Below the pieces are notes generated by a model. That model did not search any database. It saw nothing but the letters and a program-made list of their open reading frames with translations, and was not told the DNA's origin. A program made the position numbers and the translations under genes. Below are positions 23,243-25,396 of a stretch of DNA of 25,396 bases, piece by piece. This stretch comes from Bacillota bacterium (GTDB lineage: Bacteria; Bacillota; Clostridia; Lachnospirales; Lachnospiraceae). The stretch covers positions 1-25,396 of the forward strand of contig JAEZJW010000205.1 in assembly GCA_023415595.1 (NCBI GenBank), read 5' to 3'. The stretch's first letter is position 1. Each line of letters opens with the position of its first letter.

Positions 23243-25054
23243 TTAGTCATCATCCAGCTTCAGGACACTCATAAAGGCCTTCTGAGGAATCTCGACATTA
23301 CCAACCTGTCTCATCCTCTTCTTACCTTCCTTCTGCTTCTCAAGAAGCTTCTTCTTACGGGTGATATCACCGCCGTAACACTTAGCCAGTACATCCTTCC
23401 TCATCGCTTTCACAGTCTCCCTGGCGATGATCTTGCTTCCAATCGCTGCCTGAATCGGGATCTCGAAGAGCTGGCGCGGAATCTCATCCTTCAGCTTCTC
23501 GCACATTCTCCTGCCTCGCTCATAAGCACTCTCGGCATGAACGATGAAAGACAGCGCATCCACTTCTTCCTTATTAATCAGGATATCCAACCTCACAAGC
23601 TCGGACTGCTCATAGCCCTTCAGCTCATAATCGAAGGAGGCATAGCCCTTGGATCTGGATTTAAGAGCATCGAAGAAATCATAGATGATTTCATTTAGCG
23701 GCAGTTCGTATTTTAATAAGGCTCTGGTAGTCTCCATATATTCCATTCCGAGATAAACTCCGCGTCTCTCCTGACACAGCGTCATGATGGAGCCGACGAA
23801 TTCTGTAGTAACCATAATCTCGGCTGACACGATCGGCTCTTCCATATAATCGATGACGGAGGGATCCGGCATGTTCGTCGGATTCGTGATATCCATCATA
23901 GTTCCGTCCGTTTTGTGGATTTTATATACAACGCCCGGTGCTGTCGTCACCAGGTCCAGATTGTATTCTCTCTCCAGTCTTTCCTGGATGATCTCCAGAT
24001 GAAGAAGGCCTAAAAAACCGCAACGGAAGCCGAAACCTAAGGCCACGGAGGTTTCCGGCTCGAATTGGAGGGCAGCATCGTTTAACTGAAGCTTCTCCAG
24101 GGCATCCCGCAGGTCCGGATACTTCGCTCCATCGGCCGGATACATACCACAGTATACCATCGGATTTACCTTCTTATATCCGGGCAGCGGCTCGGCACAG
24201 GGACGTGCGGCATCGGTAACCGTATCACCGACTCGGGTATCCTTCACATTCTTTAAGCTGGCCGTGATGTAACCTACTGTTCCGGCAGTCAGCTCCTCAC
24301 AGGGAATAAACTGACCGGGACCGAAGATTCCGACCTCAACCACCTCAGAGATTGCTCCTGTCGCCATCATCTTGATCTGTGTGCCCTTCTTCACCCTGCC
24401 TTCCTTGATCCGGCAGAAGATAATGACACCCCGATAGGAATCGTATAAGGAGTCGAAGATCAATGCCTGCAGGGGAGCCTCTGTGTCACCCTTCGGTGCA
24501 GGAATCTTCGTTACGATCTGTTCCAACACCTGATCGATATTAAGTCCTTGCTTGGCAGAAACCAGAGGTGCATCCTGGGCTTCCAGACCGATAACATCCT
24601 CGATCTCGGCAATGACCCGTTCCGGCTCTGCGCTGGGCAGATCAATTTTATTAATCACCGGCATGATATCCAGATTCTGCTCAAGTGCCAGATATACATT
24701 GGCCAGTGTCTGTGCCTCTATGCCCTGGGCTGCATCTACCACCAGGATCGCACCTTCGCAGGCTGCCAGACTTCTGGACACCTCATAGTTAAAATCCACA
24801 TGTCCCGGAGTATCGATTAAATTGAAGATATATTCCTCACCGTTTTTCGCTTTATACACGGTACGCACAGTCTGCGCCTTAATGGTAATGCCCCTCTCAC
24901 GCTCCAGATCCATATTATCCAGCACCTGTGCCTGCATCTCTCTGCTGGTCAGCAAACCGGTCATCTCAATAATACGGTCCGCCAGAGTTGACTTACCATG
25001 GTCTATATGGGCAATGATACAAAAGTTCCTGATTTTACTTTGGTCTACGGACAT
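23243..25054 (-). CDS. lepA: Elongation factor 4 (LepA), ribosome back-translocase GTPase
   Basis: LepA is a translational GTPase that binds the ribosome and acts in translation fidelity or initiation/biogenesis. The 603-residue protein is full length. The G domain has G1 AHIDHGKST (15-23), the switch region RERGITIKAQ, G3 DTPGHVDF and G4 NKIDLP. An EF-G-like domain II, domains III and V, and the LepA-specific C-terminal domain (VDALSFIVHAESAYERGR, KCYGGDITRKKKLLEKQKEGKKRMR) follow. AGGAGG lies 6 nt before the ATG. It forms an operon with hemW, a common arrangement in Firmicutes. Confidence 0.99.
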   Translation of the reverse strand: MSVDQSKIRNFCIIAHIDHGKSTLADRIIEMTGLLTSREMQAQVLDNMDLERERGITIKAQTVRTVYKAKNGEEYIFNLIDTPGHVDFNYEVSRSLAACEGAILVVDAAQGIEAQTLANVYLALEQNLDIMPVINKIDLPSAEPERVIAEIEDVIGLEAQDAPLVSAKQGLNIDQVLEQIVTKIPAPKGDTEAPLQALIFDSLYDSYRGVIIFCRIKEGRVKKGTQIKMMATGAISEVVEVGIFGPGQFIPCEELTAGTVGYITASLKNVKDTRVGDTVTDAARPCAEPLPGYKKVNPMVYCGMYPADGAKYPDLRDALEKLQLNDAALQFEPETSVALGFGFRCGFLGLLHLEIIQERLEREYNLDLVTTAPGVVYKIHKTDGTMMDITNPTNMPDPSVIDYMEEPIVSAEIMVTTEFVGSIMTLCQERRGVYLGMEYMETTRALLKYELPLNEIIYDFFDALKSRSKGYASFDYELKGYEQSELVRLDILINKEEVDALSFIVHAESAYERGRRMCEKLKDEIPRQLFEIPIQAAIGSKIIARETVKAMRKDVLAKCYGGDITRKKKLLEKQKEGKKRMRQVGNVEIPQKAFMSVLKLDDD

Positions 25055-25178
25055 GTTGTTCCTCCTGAGTATCTGATTTCACAGCAGGCAAGCTGCCCGC
25101 TTTCCACTCTTTAACGGCAGGCTCGTCCCTCCTGCCCTGATAAGAATGGATATGATATAAATGTATTGAACCGCGTTC
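25055..25178 (-). other. lepA leader region with GC-rich hairpin potential
   Basis: Between the promoter and lepA the minus strand contains GGCAGG paired with CCTGCC around an 8-9 nt loop (about 25116-25138), and a GCGGGCAGC / GCTGCC-like segment nearer the gene (about 25083-25105). These may form a structured 5' UTR. No U-tract or known riboswitch pattern is apparent. Confidence 0.35.
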
Positions 25179-25207
25179 ATTATATCATACCCAATCATGA
25201 GTGGCAA
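25179..25207 (-). promoter_or_regulatory. Promoter of lepA-hemW
   Basis: On the minus strand TTGCCA (25202-25207), a 17-bp spacer and TATAAT (25179-25184) preceded by TGA, giving an extended -10. The leader is about 120 nt. Confidence 0.75.
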
Positions 25208-25251
25208 GATGCTTGCGAAAGCCCTAGTGGGCATATGATTGCGAAACCTCT
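25200..25251. repeat. Degenerate 26-bp tandem repeat
   Basis: Two units starting AGTGG and sharing ATG and TTGCGAAA (25200-25225 and 25226-25251) match at roughly 19 of 26 positions; a third, weaker unit may start at 25252. The first unit overlaps the -35 of the lepA promoter. Confidence 0.5.
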
Positions 25252-25329
25252 ATGGCAGTGATTCAGTTCAGCCTTAATAAAGTATATCATACAGGACCGG
25301 GGAGAAATGATTTCCATGGTGAGTATTTA

Positions 25330-25396
25330 CATTCGTCGGTACTTAGGTTCTGTAATTTAGAACCTTATGTACCGCTACGTAATGCATCTAAGCGGG
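25330..25396 (+). repeat. Structured element copy B, truncated by the window end
   Basis: A 55-nt hairpin (25330-25384) followed by CATCTAAGCGG repeats the central hairpin of the 14111-14374 element in the same orientation. It has the same stem lengths (4, 3, 1, 5 and 6 bp), the same bulges and a 9-nt loop. Four base pairs differ and each is changed on both sides: C25330-G25384, C25337-G25374, A25341-T25370 and T25349-A25361. Sequence upstream of 25330 is not clearly alignable to copy A apart from a small hairpin at 25301-25315, so only the conserved core is certain. The rest lies beyond the window. Confidence 0.75.

Noticed and set aside
1..25396. CRISPR array, tRNA/rRNA genes, integrase or transposase genes
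   Set aside because: No regular direct repeats with spacers, no tRNA-like cloverleaf and no recombinase motif was seen in any gene-sized frame.

Overview
The window looks like chromosome of a low-to-mid GC Gram-positive anaerobe, most likely a Lachnospiraceae / Clostridium cluster XIVa relative. The reasons are a CIRCE-controlled hrcA-grpE-dnaK-dnaJ operon, a short-form HisG paired with HisZ, RecU, a RelQ-type small alarmone synthetase, a DnaK without the Gram-negative insert, and consensus SigA-type promoters with strong AGGAGG-type ribosome binding sites. Species assignment is inference; no rRNA or tRNA gene is present.

Layout. (1) 1-2131, minus strand: hisG (cut by the window start) and hisZ behind a perfect TTGACA/17/TATAAT promoter. 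(2) 2132-8618, minus strand: recU, then reading upstream a run of rRNA-modification and housekeeping genes: RluA-type pseudouridine synthase, HAD phosphatase, RsuA-type pseudouridine synthase, NSUN/RsmF-type m5C methyltransferase, RelQ alarmone synthetase and RsmE. Their upstream promoter carries a LexA-box-like palindrome. (3) 8619-15451: an accessory island. It holds a very AT-rich 987-residue SEFIR / P-loop NTPase / HD-nucleotidase-like fusion on the minus strand. On the plus strand it holds an OmpR-type response regulator, its histidine kinase, a 264-bp structured repeat and a lipoprotein gene. (4) 15452-21829, minus strand: prmA, dnaJ, dnaK, grpE and hrcA behind a CIRCE operator, with hairpins between the cistrons. 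(5) 21887-25396, minus strand: hemW and lepA with promoter and terminator, and at the window edge a second, truncated copy of the structured repeat.

How it fits together. prmA and rsmE are commonly adjacent downstream of dnaJ in Firmicutes. Here about 6.8 kb separates them, so the island appears to have entered, or been built up, inside a conserved housekeeping cluster. The SEFIR-NTPase-HD gene has its own near-consensus promoter and its own terminator, and so reads as a self-contained single-gene unit. Its architecture (sensor/effector SEFIR domain, STAND-like ATPase, helical region, C-terminal HD domain with a complete YfbR/HDDC2-like metal pocket) makes it a good candidate for an undescribed nucleotide-depleting anti-phage system. 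The second notable object is the structured repeat. The two copies share one long hairpin in which four base pairs differ, and all four are compensated on the other side. That points to a selected RNA or DNA fold, not a passive repeat.
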